A DNA stretch of 64,000 bases from Arminella tubonensis (lineage in GTDB: Bacteria; Pseudomonadota; Alphaproteobacteria; Rhizobiales; Rhizobiaceae), in assembly GCF_003240585.1 (NCBI RefSeq), contig NZ_PCDP01000001.1:186001-250000 (forward strand). Reading direction: 5' to 3'. Below are positions 56,093 to 64,000 of the stretch, in pieces. The position numbers and the translations under genes were made by a program. The notes under the pieces are model-generated. The model saw nothing but the letters and a program-made list of their open reading frames with translations, searched no databases and was not told where the DNA came from. Each line of letters begins with the position of its first letter. The first letter of the stretch is position 1.

Positions 56093-56596
56093 ATGACCGA
56101 CACCGTCAAATCGACCGTCAATATCGGCGAACTCAAGCTCGATCATTGGCAGCAGGGAGAATTTTACGAGGGTCGCGACGTCTCTTTCGGAGCGCTCCTC
56201 GGGCTCAAGGATCTGGGCATCAGCTATAATGAGGTACCGCCCGGCAAATCCGGCTGTCCGTTCCACAATCACCATGTCGAGGAAGAGCTTTTCTTCATTG
56301 CCTCGGGCGAAGGTGAATATCGGATCGGCGAGGCGCGCATCCCGGTGAAGAAGGGCGATGTCCTTGGCGCTCCCGCCGGTGGACCCGAGACCGCGCATCA
56401 GCTGATTAATACAGGCACGGCGCCACTCCTCTATCTGGCCATATCGACGAAGGCAAAGACGGAGATTGTCGAGTATCCAGATTCCGGGAAATTCCTCGCC
56501 AAGACCAATCGTGCGGGAGACGCGAAGGCTGGCTTCCGCTTCATCGGTCGCGACAACACAGCCCTCGACTATTGGGACGGAGAGCGCGGCGCTTGA
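56093..56596 (+). CDS. cupin-domain protein
   Basis: A 167-residue single-cupin protein with the metal-binding motif PFHNHHVEEELFFIASGEGEYRIGEARIPVKKGD and a second motif PETAHQLINTGTAPLLYLAIST, so a metal site is likely. The reaction is unknown. An AAGGAGG site precedes the ATG. Its stop overlaps the TTG start of the next gene. With that gene it interrupts the riboflavin genes, on the opposite strand. Confidence 0.88.
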   Translation: MTDTVKSTVNIGELKLDHWQQGEFYEGRDVSFGALLGLKDLGISYNEVPPGKSGCPFHNHHVEEELFFIASGEGEYRIGEARIPVKKGDVLGAPAGGPETAHQLINTGTAPLLYLAISTKAKTEIVEYPDSGKFLAKTNRAGDAKAGFRFIGRDNTALDYWDGERGA

Positions 56597-57159
56597 CGAC
56601 GAACATCACATCTCCCAATGAGGCCACTCTTGCCGATGGGAACCTTGTCTCTATTCCTACCCTCACAACGGCGCGCCTGATCCTTCGGCCACACCGGCTC
56701 GACGACTTTAACGCCTGTGCAGCGCTTTGGAGCGATCCGGAGGTGGTGCGCTTTATCGGCGGCGTCCCCTCGACGCGTGAGCAGAGTTGGTCGCGGCTGC
56801 TGCGCTACAAGGGCAGCTGGCATTTTCTCGGCTTCGGATTTTGGGCGATCGAGGAACGGACCACCGGCAATTTCATCGGCGAGGCCGGCTTTCTGGAGGC
56901 GCGGCGGGATATCGAACCCTCGATCGAAGGGACGCTTGAAACAGGCTGGGCGATGCTACCTTCCGCCCATGGCAAGGGCTATGCCACGGAAGCACTGACG
57001 GCGATGATCGACTGGGGCCGGACGCATTTTCCTGACAAGGCGATGACTTGCATCATCGATCCCGAAAATGCGGCATCGCTTCGTGTGGCAGCGAAGCTCG
57101 GCTTTCGCGAAACGGCACGCGCCGACTACAACGGCGAGATCATTCTGCTTTCGCGGTAG
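56593..57159 (+). CDS. GNAT-family N-acetyltransferase (RimJ type)
   Basis: The 188-residue protein belongs to the Acetyltransf_3 (RimJ/RimL-like) GNAT group: LTTARLILRPHRLDDFNACAALWSDPEVVRFIGG, FGFWAIEERTTGNFIGEAGF, and the CoA-binding stretch SAHGKGYATEALTAMIDWG, with DPENAASLRVAAKLGF near the end. The start is a TTG overlapping the cupin stop (TTGA), with GGAGAG eight bases upstream. The substrate is unknown. Confidence 0.87.
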   Translation: MTTNITSPNEATLADGNLVSIPTLTTARLILRPHRLDDFNACAALWSDPEVVRFIGGVPSTREQSWSRLLRYKGSWHFLGFGFWAIEERTTGNFIGEAGFLEARRDIEPSIEGTLETGWAMLPSAHGKGYATEALTAMIDWGRTHFPDKAMTCIIDPENAASLRVAAKLGFRETARADYNGEIILLSR

Positions 57160-57760
57160 GGAATTCGGCGAGCCTTGCTGCGTAACGCGCCATGGTGTCG
57201 ACTTCAAAATTGACGAAATCCCCGGCACGACGTTCGCCCCAGGTGGTGACTTCGAGTGTGTGGCGGATGAGAAGGACGTCGAAATCCGTACCGTCCACTG
57301 CGTTGACTGTCAGCGACGTGCCATCGAGAGCGATGGAGCCCTTGGGGGCGACGAAGCGGGCGAGATGCGTTGGGGCTCTCAGGCGATAGCGGGTGGCGTC
57401 ACCCTCTTCCATCACCGACAGGATTTCCGCCTTGCCGTCGATATGGCCAGAAACGATGTGGCCGCCGAGTTCGTCGCCGATCTTCAAGGAGCGCTCGAGA
57501 TTGATATGCTTACCCTGAGCCCAGGTTCCGATTGTCGTCAGGCGCAAGGCCTCCTCCCAGGCTTCCACTTCGAACCAGCGATCGTTGCTGCCCTCCTCCG
57601 GCAGACCGGTGACGGTCAGGCAGATGCCGGAATGGGAAATGGACGCACCCATATCGATCGTCTTTGGGTCGTAGATGGTTGCCACGCGGAGCTTGATGCC
57701 CTCCTTCAAGGCCGACACTTCTTCTACGGTCCCAATGTCGGTGACAATTCCGGTAAACAT
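57140..57760 (-). CDS. ribE: riboflavin synthase alpha chain
   Basis: RibE converts two lumazine molecules to riboflavin and a pyrimidine. The 206-residue product has the two repeated lumazine-binding barrels: MFTGIVTDIGTVEEV and GASISHSGICLTVTGL in the first, GHIVSGHIDGKAEIL and GTSLTVNAVDGTDFDVLLIRHTLEVTTWGERRAGDFVNFEVD in the second. Its ATG overlaps the ribD stop (TGATG). Its end overlaps the end of the convergent GNAT gene by 20 bases. Confidence 0.95.
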   Translation of the reverse strand: MFTGIVTDIGTVEEVSALKEGIKLRVATIYDPKTIDMGASISHSGICLTVTGLPEEGSNDRWFEVEAWEEALRLTTIGTWAQGKHINLERSLKIGDELGGHIVSGHIDGKAEILSVMEEGDATRYRLRAPTHLARFVAPKGSIALDGTSLTVNAVDGTDFDVLLIRHTLEVTTWGERRAGDFVNFEVDTMARYAARLAEFPTAKAE

Positions 57761-58869
57761 CAAAGCTCTCTTTCGTATTCGTCGCAGCGATCAGCGCCGA
57801 AGGCGCTCGTGCCGACATGCGTAAATCCTGCTGAGATATCGGATGGGGTGACGGGCGATTCAATACCGCCCTCGCCGATCGTTGCCGGCCCTTGAAACAA
57901 CAATATGTGGTCGATCAATCCCGCATCGAGGAAATTGCGTGCCGCCCGCGCCCCGCCTTCGACCAACAGCGAGGAGATGCCGCGAGAGGCGAGCGCCCTC
58001 AGGAGATCGTTTGGTTGCTGCAAATTGCATTGCAGCACCTCGACGCCTGCCGCATCCAAGGCTGCGCGTCGGGTCATGAACGCGTCGTCTCTATTGTCGT
58101 CGAAGGACGGCGGCTCTGCGGCGACGGCAATGACGGGAACCTCACGGGCAGTCCGCACCAGCTTGCTCTCCAGCGGCAGCCTCAATTCCTCATCGAGAAC
58201 GATGCGGATCGGCGACCGGTCTTCAAGGCCCGGAAGCCGACAGGTCAGCTCCGGGTCGTCGGCGATAGCGGTGCCGATACCAATCAGGATCGCGTCGCTT
58301 TCGGCGCGCAGAAACTGCACCCTTTCCCGCGCCGCAGCACCGGTGATCGGCAGTTGCCCCTGGCCTTTCCGGCCGATCATGCCATCGGCGGAAACGGCAA
58401 GTTTCAGAGTCACATAGGGCCGCCCGTTCGTCTGGCGCATGAGATAGCCAGCCAGAGCGCGCCGACCCTCCTTCTCGAGCACGCCCGATCCGACTTCGAT
58501 GCCCGCCAGCCGAAGCTTGTCCAGGCCCCGGCCCGCGACGCGGACATCAGGGTCAACGACGCTGACCACGACGCGAGCCACGCCGGCGGCGACCAGAGCG
58601 TCGGCGCAGGGAGGCGTCTTGCCGAAGTGGGAACAGGGTTCGAGGGTGACATAGGCCGTCGCGCCGCGCGCGTCTTCGCCGGCTTGCGCCAGCGCCTGCG
58701 GCTCGGCATGCGGTCTGCCGCCGACTGCGGTAACACCACGGCCGACGACAACGCCGTCCTTGACGATGACGCAGCCGACCGACGGATTGGTCGACGTCAG
58801 GCCCAGATGCTCATGACCCAGCGCGATCGCCTCCGCCATGAACCGTACGTCGTCAGCCGCGCTCGCCAT
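57760..58869 (-). CDS. ribD: bifunctional riboflavin deaminase/reductase RibD
   Basis: RibD performs two early riboflavin steps. The 369-residue product has an N-terminal zinc deaminase domain (GGRPHAEPQALAQAG and TLEPCSHFGKTPPCADAL) and a C-terminal NADPH reductase domain (RPYVTLKLAVSADGMIG and VEGGARAARNFLDAGL). It lies 3 bases after nrdR and is coupled to ribE, in the order nrdR-ribD-ribE. Confidence 0.96.
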   Translation of the reverse strand: MASAADDVRFMAEAIALGHEHLGLTSTNPSVGCVIVKDGVVVGRGVTAVGGRPHAEPQALAQAGEDARGATAYVTLEPCSHFGKTPPCADALVAAGVARVVVSVVDPDVRVAGRGLDKLRLAGIEVGSGVLEKEGRRALAGYLMRQTNGRPYVTLKLAVSADGMIGRKGQGQLPITGAAARERVQFLRAESDAILIGIGTAIADDPELTCRLPGLEDRSPIRIVLDEELRLPLESKLVRTAREVPVIAVAAEPPSFDDNRDDAFMTRRAALDAAGVEVLQCNLQQPNDLLRALASRGISSLLVEGGARAARNFLDAGLIDHILLFQGPATIGEGGIESPVTPSDISAGFTHVGTSAFGADRCDEYEREL

Positions 58870-58872
58870 CTG

Positions 58873-59349
58873 TCACGGGTCCAGCGGATCGCGGGCGATC
58901 TTCGCGTTGATCTCGGTGATGACGTTCTCGAAGTCTTCGGCATGAGAAAAGTCGCGGTAGACCGAGGCATAGCGGACGAAGGCAACGTCATCGAGGCTCT
59001 TCAGCGCCTCGAGGACCTGCAGGCCGATCTGCTCGGAGCTGATTTCGGTCTCGCCGGAGCTTTCAAGCCGCCGGACGATGCCCGATACCGCACGATCGAT
59101 GCGGTCGCGATCGACGGGACGTTTGCGCAGCGCGATCTCGAAGGAGCGCACCAGCTTGTCGCGGTCGAACAGCACCTTCCGGCCGTGCTTCTTCATGACC
59201 ATCAACTCGCGCAACTGCACGCGCTCGAAGGTCGTGAAGCGGCCACCGCAATCCGGACAAATGCGCCGCCGGCGGATGGAGGTATTATCCTCCGCCGGGC
59301 GTGAATCCTTTACCTGGGTGTCTTCCGTCCCGCAGTATGGGCAGCGCAT
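58873..59349 (-). CDS. nrdR: transcriptional repressor NrdR
   Basis: NrdR is the ATP/dATP-sensing repressor of ribonucleotide reductase genes. The 158-residue product has the N-terminal zinc ribbon ([17 protein letters not shown] and [16 protein letters not shown]) and an ATP-cone domain ([35 protein letters not shown]). It sits between glyA (9 bases) and ribD (3 bases). Confidence 0.96.
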   Translation of the reverse strand: MRCPYCGTEDTQVKDSRPAEDNTSIRRRRICPDCGGRFTTFERVQLRELMVMKKHGRKVLFDRDKLVRSFEIALRKRPVDRDRIDRAVSGIVRRLESSGETEISSEQIGLQVLEALKSLDDVAFVRYASVYRDFSHAEDFENVITEINAKIARDPLDP

Positions 59350-59358
59350 TCGTTTTCC

Positions 59359-60657
59359 TTAAGCCATGTATCCATACATGGGGAAGCGGTTGGTCAATGT
59401 CATCACCTTCTCGCGCACGGCTGCCTCGACAGCAGCATTGCCTTCGTCGGAGTTGGCAACCTTCAGGCCGTCAAGCACTTCGATGATGACGTTTCCGATC
59501 TCGCGGAACTCGGCTTCTTTGAACCCGCGGGTCGTGCCGGCAGGCGTGCCAAGGCGGACGCCCGAGGTGACGAAGGGCTTTTCCGGGTCGAAGGGAATGC
59601 CATTCTTGTTGCAGGTGATGTAGGCGCGGCCCAGCGCCTGCTCGGCGCGCTTGCCGGTCGCGTTCTTCTTGCGAAGATCGACGAGCATCAGGTGATTGTC
59701 AGTGCCGCCGGAAACGACGTCGACGCCGCCGGCCATCAGCGTTTCGGCCAGCGTCTTGGCATTCTTGACGATCTGTGCGGCATAGTCCTTGAATTCAGGC
59801 TTCAGCGCCTCGCCGAGTGCCACGGCCTTCGCGGCGATCACATGCATCAGCGGGCCGCCCTGCAGGCCCGGGAATACGGCCGAATTGAACTTCTTTGCCA
59901 GATCCTCGTCGTTGGTGAGGATCATGCCGCCGCGGGGGCCGCGCAGGGATTTATGCGTGGTGGTGGTGGCAACATGGCAATGCGGGAACGGCGACGGATG
60001 CTGGCCGCCGGCAACGAGACCGGCGATGTGGGCCATGTCGACCATCAGGTAGGCACCGACGCTGTCGGCAATCTCGCGGAAGCGCTTCCAGTCCCAGATG
60101 CGGGAATAGGCGGTGCCGCCGGCGATGATGAGCTTCGGCCTGGTTTCTTCGGCCTTGCGCGCGACTTCATCCATGTCCAGCAGGTTGTCGCCCTCGCGCA
60201 CGCCGTAGGACACGACGTTGAACCACTTGCCCGACATGTTGACCGGCGAACCATGCGTCAGGTGACCGCCCGAATTGAGGTCGAGGCCCATGAAGGTATC
60301 GCCCGGCTGCAGCAGGGCGAGGAATACCGCCTGGTTCATCTGGCTGCCCGAGTTCGGCTGGACGTTGGCGAAATTGACGCCGAAGAGCTTCTTCGCACGA
60401 TCGATCGCCAATTCCTCGGCGATGTCGACGAACTGGCAGCCGCCGTAATAGCGCTTGCCCGGATATCCCTCGGCATATTTGTTGGTCATGATCGAGCCTT
60501 GCGCTTCCAGCACGGCGCGCGAGACGATGTTCTCTGAAGCGATCAACTCGATCTCGTGCCGCTGGCGACCGAGTTCCTTCTCGATCGCGCCAAAAATATC
60601 GGGATCGACGTCTGCTAGCGAGCGATTGAAAAAGGTGTCGGTGGAAGCATTGGTCAT
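59359..60657 (-). CDS. glyA: serine hydroxymethyltransferase
   Basis: GlyA is the PLP enzyme that interconverts serine and glycine, charging folate with one-carbon units. The 432-residue product has the PLP lysine in [14 protein letters not shown], plus [37 protein letters not shown] near the start. It leads the glyA-nrdR-ribD-ribE unit. Confidence 0.97.
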   Translation of the reverse strand: MTNASTDTFFNRSLADVDPDIFGAIEKELGRQRHEIELIASENIVSRAVLEAQGSIMTNKYAEGYPGKRYYGGCQFVDIAEELAIDRAKKLFGVNFANVQPNSGSQMNQAVFLALLQPGDTFMGLDLNSGGHLTHGSPVNMSGKWFNVVSYGVREGDNLLDMDEVARKAEETRPKLIIAGGTAYSRIWDWKRFREIADSVGAYLMVDMAHIAGLVAGGQHPSPFPHCHVATTTTHKSLRGPRGGMILTNDEDLAKKFNSAVFPGLQGGPLMHVIAAKAVALGEALKPEFKDYAAQIVKNAKTLAETLMAGGVDVVSGGTDNHLMLVDLRKKNATGKRAEQALGRAYITCNKNGIPFDPEKPFVTSGVRLGTPAGTTRGFKEAEFREIGNVIIEVLDGLKVANSDEGNAAVEAAVREKVMTLTNRFPMYGYMA

Positions 60658-60891
60658 CGTGAAGCTCCTGAACGGGAATGCCTGACGGTATTAGCGTTGC
60701 GGTCGCGGGAGAGCAATACGATCAGCGACATTTGCTGGGCAAACTACGGTGCTTGGTAGATGGATATGAAGAAGCGTCGGCGGCGAGCGCCTTTGTGCAA
60801 GCTTGAGCGCTCTCTGCTTGACCGGAGGTGCTGGAACCAACGCGCGCGCGTTAGGCTGCGCCTGCAGTCACGCGCCTTCCAGAGGCAAACC

Positions 60892-60917
60892 AAAAAGCCG
60901 CACCCAAGGGCGCGGCT
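60892..60917 (-). terminator. intrinsic terminator of the L,D-transpeptidase gene
   Basis: On the minus strand AGCCGCGCCC pairs with GGGTGCGGCT (one G-T pair, 2-base loop) and is followed by TTTT, 29 bases after the transpeptidase stop. Confidence 0.88.
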
Positions 60918-60945
60918 TCAGTTAGTAGATAGGTTAAAGGTCGGT

Positions 60946-62250
60946 TTACTGAACCGGCTGCTCGACCCCGGCCGTGGTGTCAAGCGCGAGCTGTGCGTTG
61001 CCGTCAAGCTGGTAGATATCGTCGCGGAACTGGACGACGCCGTTTCCGGCACCCCAGGCGGAGATATAGGCGAAGTAGACCGGCACTTCCTGCGGCAGTT
61101 CGATCGGCGTGTTGACGCGGGTCGCGATGACGCTTTCGACACGCTGGCGCGGCCACTCTGGCGTTTCGGCGAGCAACCAGACAGCTAGATCGCGGACGTT
61201 CTGCACGCGAACGCAGCCCGAACTATCGAAGCGCATCAGCTTGTTGAACAGGCCCTGCTCCGGCGTGTCGTGCATGTATTCGTTGTTCGGATTGTGGAAG
61301 TTGATCTTCGTGGAGGCCATGGCGTTGTTCTTGCCAGGATCCTGGCGGAACATCAGGTTCGGCGCCTTTGCGGCATTCCAGTCGATCGAATCAGGCGGCA
61401 CTTCCGTACCCTTGGTGTCGAAGAGACGGATGTTGTTCTTCGTCAGGTAGGTCGGATCCTTGCGCATGATCGGCACGATGTCCTTCTCGACGATCGAGCG
61501 AGGCGCCGTCCAGTAGGGATTGAGGATGACCTCGTAGATCTTCGAGTTGATGATATGGGTCGGACGGGTCAGGCGACCGACGATCGCCTCGTGGCGCAGC
61601 GCGACCTGGCCGTCCTGGACTGCCTCGACATAGGTTGCCGGGATGTTGACCATCACATGGCGGCGACCAAGATCCGACGGAAAGGTCTGCAGGCGCACAA
61701 GATTGGTGTTCAGCTGCTGCAGCCGAACCTCTACCGGAATATTGAGCGCCTTGATCGTGAATTCGCCAAGTACGCCATCCGGCGGCAGGCCGTGGCGGGC
61801 CTGGAAGCGCTTGACGGCACCATCGACATAGCTGTCGAACGAGGAGGACATCCCCGCTTCGCGCGGCAGATCGCCGGTAATGGCGAGACGCTGACGCAAT
61901 GCCTGAACAGACTGATCGCTGACGCCGAGCTGCAGGCGGGTGTCGCCGGGGGTAACCTGCGGCCAGCCGCCGTTCGAAGCAATGCTTTGATATTGCGCGA
62001 TGGCCTGCTGTATGTTCGGGACGGAGTCGGGGCCGAGGACCGGCGTATTGGTAACGGCTATCGAAGCGGTTCGCGATGCCGCCTTGGCGTCGAACTGCTC
62101 ATCCCAGTTTCCGCGCTCCGGAGCATTGAGGAGGCCATCAAGCGCCGACTGCGCAAAAGCCGGGGCCGCTACAGCCGCCGCACCGAAAGTTGCGGCGGAC
62201 CGCAAGAACGAGCGACGCGAGAAAGGTCCAATTTCGTTTTTCTTCGACAT
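60946..62250 (-). CDS. Tat-exported L,D-transpeptidase (YcbB type)
   Basis: This cell-wall enzyme would form 3-3 cross-links in peptidoglycan or attach proteins to it. The 434-residue precursor has a twin-arginine signal (SRRSFLRSAATFGAAAVAAPAFAQ), a peptidoglycan-binding domain (SYVDGAVKRFQARHGLPPDGVLGEFTIKALN) and a YkuD catalytic domain (HDTPEQGLFNKL followed by RFDSSGCVRVQNVRDLAVWLL with the active cysteine). The ATG at 62250 has TAGGA close upstream. Single-gene unit with its own terminator. Confidence 0.93.
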   Translation of the reverse strand: MSKKNEIGPFSRRSFLRSAATFGAAAVAAPAFAQSALDGLLNAPERGNWDEQFDAKAASRTASIAVTNTPVLGPDSVPNIQQAIAQYQSIASNGGWPQVTPGDTRLQLGVSDQSVQALRQRLAITGDLPREAGMSSSFDSYVDGAVKRFQARHGLPPDGVLGEFTIKALNIPVEVRLQQLNTNLVRLQTFPSDLGRRHVMVNIPATYVEAVQDGQVALRHEAIVGRLTRPTHIINSKIYEVILNPYWTAPRSIVEKDIVPIMRKDPTYLTKNNIRLFDTKGTEVPPDSIDWNAAKAPNLMFRQDPGKNNAMASTKINFHNPNNEYMHDTPEQGLFNKLMRFDSSGCVRVQNVRDLAVWLLAETPEWPRQRVESVIATRVNTPIELPQEVPVYFAYISAWGAGNGVVQFRDDIYQLDGNAQLALDTTAGVEQPVQ

Positions 62251-62837
62251 ATTCCTACCATTCAACGCTGAGCCAACCGTCGTCCGCAGCCAAGTGAAAT
62301 GGCAGCGCAAGACTCGTGCAAGATCCAAACGCAGTTCACTACCAATCCGTAGTTTTCACGCCATGCAAACCTCACGCCGGGCCATCACAATATTGCGAGC
62401 CCTGAGCGCAGATGACATGAAGATTAGTCCGCTGAATGCGCCGCTTTCCGTGCCTTTTCGCTGTCATACCAATATGGCCAATTCGTGTCGCCAAGCATGA
62501 AACTGCCTCCATGCATGCGACGCATCCGGATTGCCATATGGGTTGCCGAAACGCCACGACCTGCCCGAGCTAGATAGCTTTTCGACGTCTGCCGTCAATC
62601 GCCGATGCGGCGCAGGCCAAGGTTGCACCGCAACATCCTGGAGACGAGTGGCAAAAAGCCCACAGGCCGGATACGCAGGGAATGCGTCCGGCGTGTGCGT
62701 TGCCTTCGAAGCCGCTCACAAGGTGACAGAGGTTGCGGCTGTGAAGCTTCTTTGGCTGCGAGTATCATCGGCGTGGCTCAAACCATGCGGTCGAGAAAGT
62801 CAGGCCGTACGAAACCGCAGGCCCGCCCGGGCGCGCC
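62251..62837. other. long intergenic region
   Basis: No gene in this 587-base gap is convincing; the overlapping open frames have no ribosome binding sites, no family motifs and a composition unlike the neighbours. No clear terminator of the next operon is seen either. Confidence 0.45.
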
Positions 62838-63803
62838 TCAGAGCCCGTTTGCTTTCAAGATTGCGGGCGCGTTTTCCTTGGTGATAGTTTCTGTCCCGAG
62901 AATGATCTTCTTCTCGACCTTCTCGCCTGCCAGCACCTTAAGTGCCTGCCGCAAGCCCTCGGCGCCCGGGGTCGGATAAAGGAAAGTTGCAGCAAGTTCG
63001 CCGTTGTTCACCCACTGGACGCCCTCGTTTGGAAGTCCGTCGACGCCGAGGAAAAGAATATCCTTTTCGCGTCCGGCATCCTTGGCAGCAAGATAGGCGC
63101 CGTAGGCCATGGGGTCATTGTGACCGTAGACCATTTTGATGTCTTCGTGGTTGCGCAGGGCGGTAGCCATGATGTTGTAAGCCTGGTCCTGCTTCCAGTC
63201 TCCGGACTGCTTGTCGAGCAGGTATTTGATGCCCGGCTCTGCATCGGTGTATTTGTGGAAGCCGTCGCTACGATCGTGACTGGCCTGCGTTCCGAGACCA
63301 CCCCAAATTTCCACAACCGAACCCTTGGCCTTGCCGTTGCCGCCGAGAAGCTCGACAGCGTGCTTGCCGGCCTCTTCGCCGATCACAACATTGTCGCCTC
63401 CGATCCATTGTATGTACTTCTGTGTATCGACGTTGCGATCGAGCAGGATGACCGGAATGCCGGCGGCCGTGGCCTTTTCGACGACGCCCGTAAGACCAGC
63501 GGACTCCTTCGGCGAAACCAGGATCGCATCGACTTCCTGGCGGATGAAGTTTTCAACGTCGGCAACCTGTTTTTCAGTTCTGTCCTGACCGTCGGCGACC
63601 AGCAATTCGACGTTCGGATGTTTCTTGGCTTCTGCCTCGATATCCTTGTTGAACTGGACGCGCCAAGGTTCAGCAGTCGTTACCTGGCTGAAGCCAATGA
63701 CGTATTTGTCCTTCGCCTCTGCCAAAGACGCGTTGAATGTTGTTGGTATTGAAAAAGCGGCTGCGATCGCCACAGCTAGAAATAGTCTGCGATTTCCAAT
63801 CAT
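62838..63803 (-). CDS. periplasmic sugar-binding protein of an ABC transporter (RbsB type)
   Basis: The 321-residue protein is a type I (Peripla_BP_4) binding protein for a monosaccharide such as ribose or galactofuranose. It has a signal peptide (to about SLAEA-KDKY), then YVIGFSQVTTAEPWRVQFNKDIEAEA, VADGQDRTEKQVADVENFI, DAILVSPKESAGL, VILLDRNVD and FLGVDGLPNEGV, the classical ligand-contacting segments. It follows the permease gene by 33 bases on the same strand. The exact sugar cannot be told. Confidence 0.92.
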   Translation of the reverse strand: MIGNRRLFLAVAIAAAFSIPTTFNASLAEAKDKYVIGFSQVTTAEPWRVQFNKDIEAEAKKHPNVELLVADGQDRTEKQVADVENFIRQEVDAILVSPKESAGLTGVVEKATAAGIPVILLDRNVDTQKYIQWIGGDNVVIGEEAGKHAVELLGGNGKAKGSVVEIWGGLGTQASHDRSDGFHKYTDAEPGIKYLLDKQSGDWKQDQAYNIMATALRNHEDIKMVYGHNDPMAYGAYLAAKDAGREKDILFLGVDGLPNEGVQWVNNGELAATFLYPTPGAEGLRQALKVLAGEKVEKKIILGTETITKENAPAILKANGL

Positions 63804-63836
63804 TTCTCTCTCCCATTACATTTCGATTGTTCGTCT

Positions 63837-64000
63837 TAGTCACCGTGCGGTTGCGGAACGACATTTTGGCGTGGCACGGGTTTCTCGGGCGCGTTGCGCG
63901 CGGTGAGTTGAGTGAGGAAATACAGCCCGCCGCTCGAACGCCGTTCTTGCAACAGGACGGCAATGACGATGATGGCGCCCTTCAGAACGAGCTGTGTGTT
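63837..64000 (-). CDS. sugar ABC transporter permease (C-terminal part)
   Basis: The last 53 codons of a membrane protein run into the window end. They read NTQLVLKGAIIVIAVLLQERRSSGG and end PQPHGD, which is the typical end of RbsC-type permeases (a final membrane helix that begins with QLVLKG and is followed by a short cytoplasmic tail). With the next gene it forms a sugar uptake operon. Confidence 0.8.

Noticed and set aside
62531..62979. Small plus-strand genes before the sugar transporter
   Set aside because: Overlapping frames with no ribosome binding site, no motifs and arginine-rich shadow-like composition.

Overview
The window is about 64 kb of chromosome from an alphaproteobacterium of the Rhizobiales, most likely Rhizobiaceae. 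The evidence is gene content and order: clpP-clpX-lon, pstSCAB behind repeated Pho boxes, the DUF177-plsX-fabH-ihfA-merR run, glyA-nrdR-ribD-ribE with ribH-nusB, a RopA-type porin, RIME-like intergenic palindromes, and several EcfG-type (GGAAC-N16/17-GTT) promoters. Most of it is ordinary core genome. No insertion sequence, prophage or CRISPR array was found. One tRNA, tRNA-Pro(GGG), is present.

Layout. 0-5 kb: protein quality control (clpP, clpX, lon, all on the minus strand), with heat-shock-type promoters before clpP and lon and a 23-bp tandem repeat just after clpP. 5.6-8.1 kb: a membrane diguanylate cyclase and an orphan cytochrome P450. 8.2-12.2 kb: the high-affinity phosphate operon pstSCAB with a four-heptamer Pho box and a strong terminator right after pstB. 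12.3-16.3 kb: a cupin protein, O-acetylhomoserine sulfhydrylase, a CoA-binding protein, a small secreted protein and a DMT-type permease. 16.3-17.5 kb: rplM-rpsI with a promoter and a structured leader. 17.5-21.8 kb: an ECF sigma factor with an NrsF-like anti-sigma factor, divergent from a bufferin-type (MNIO) operon: two tandem DUF2282 precursors, a DUF692 enzyme, a DUF2063 partner and a DoxX protein. The two divergent transcription units carry the same promoter motif, which makes this the most interesting system here. 22-26.8 kb: ABM-domain protein, agmatinase-like protein, argC, an APH(6)-type kinase, ctaA, a DUF2842 protein.

27-37 kb: a Wzx/Wzy-type polysaccharide locus (GNAT/FemAB-like protein, co-polymerase with a degenerate nucleotide site, OPX lipoprotein, two GT4 enzymes, a phosphoglycosyltransferase and a Wzy-like polymerase), resembling the unipolar polysaccharide (upp) loci of Agrobacterium. 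37-43.6 kb: an accessory-looking stretch of small, mostly unknown genes around tRNA-Pro. Five small genes between 36.8 and 43.6 kb have EcfG-type promoters, which suggests a local cluster of general-stress genes. 43.7-47.2 kb: a porin, a hybrid histidine kinase and a single-domain response regulator.

47.2-54.7 kb: merR, ihfA, fabH, plsX, DUF177, a CBP3-like chaperone, bamE and a K+-independent H+-pyrophosphatase. 55-60.7 kb: nusB, ribH, ribE, ribD, nrdR and glyA, with a cupin and an acetyltransferase gene inserted on the other strand between ribH and ribE. 61-64 kb: a Tat-exported L,D-transpeptidase, then the substrate-binding protein and the partial permease of a ribose-type sugar ABC transporter that runs off the window.
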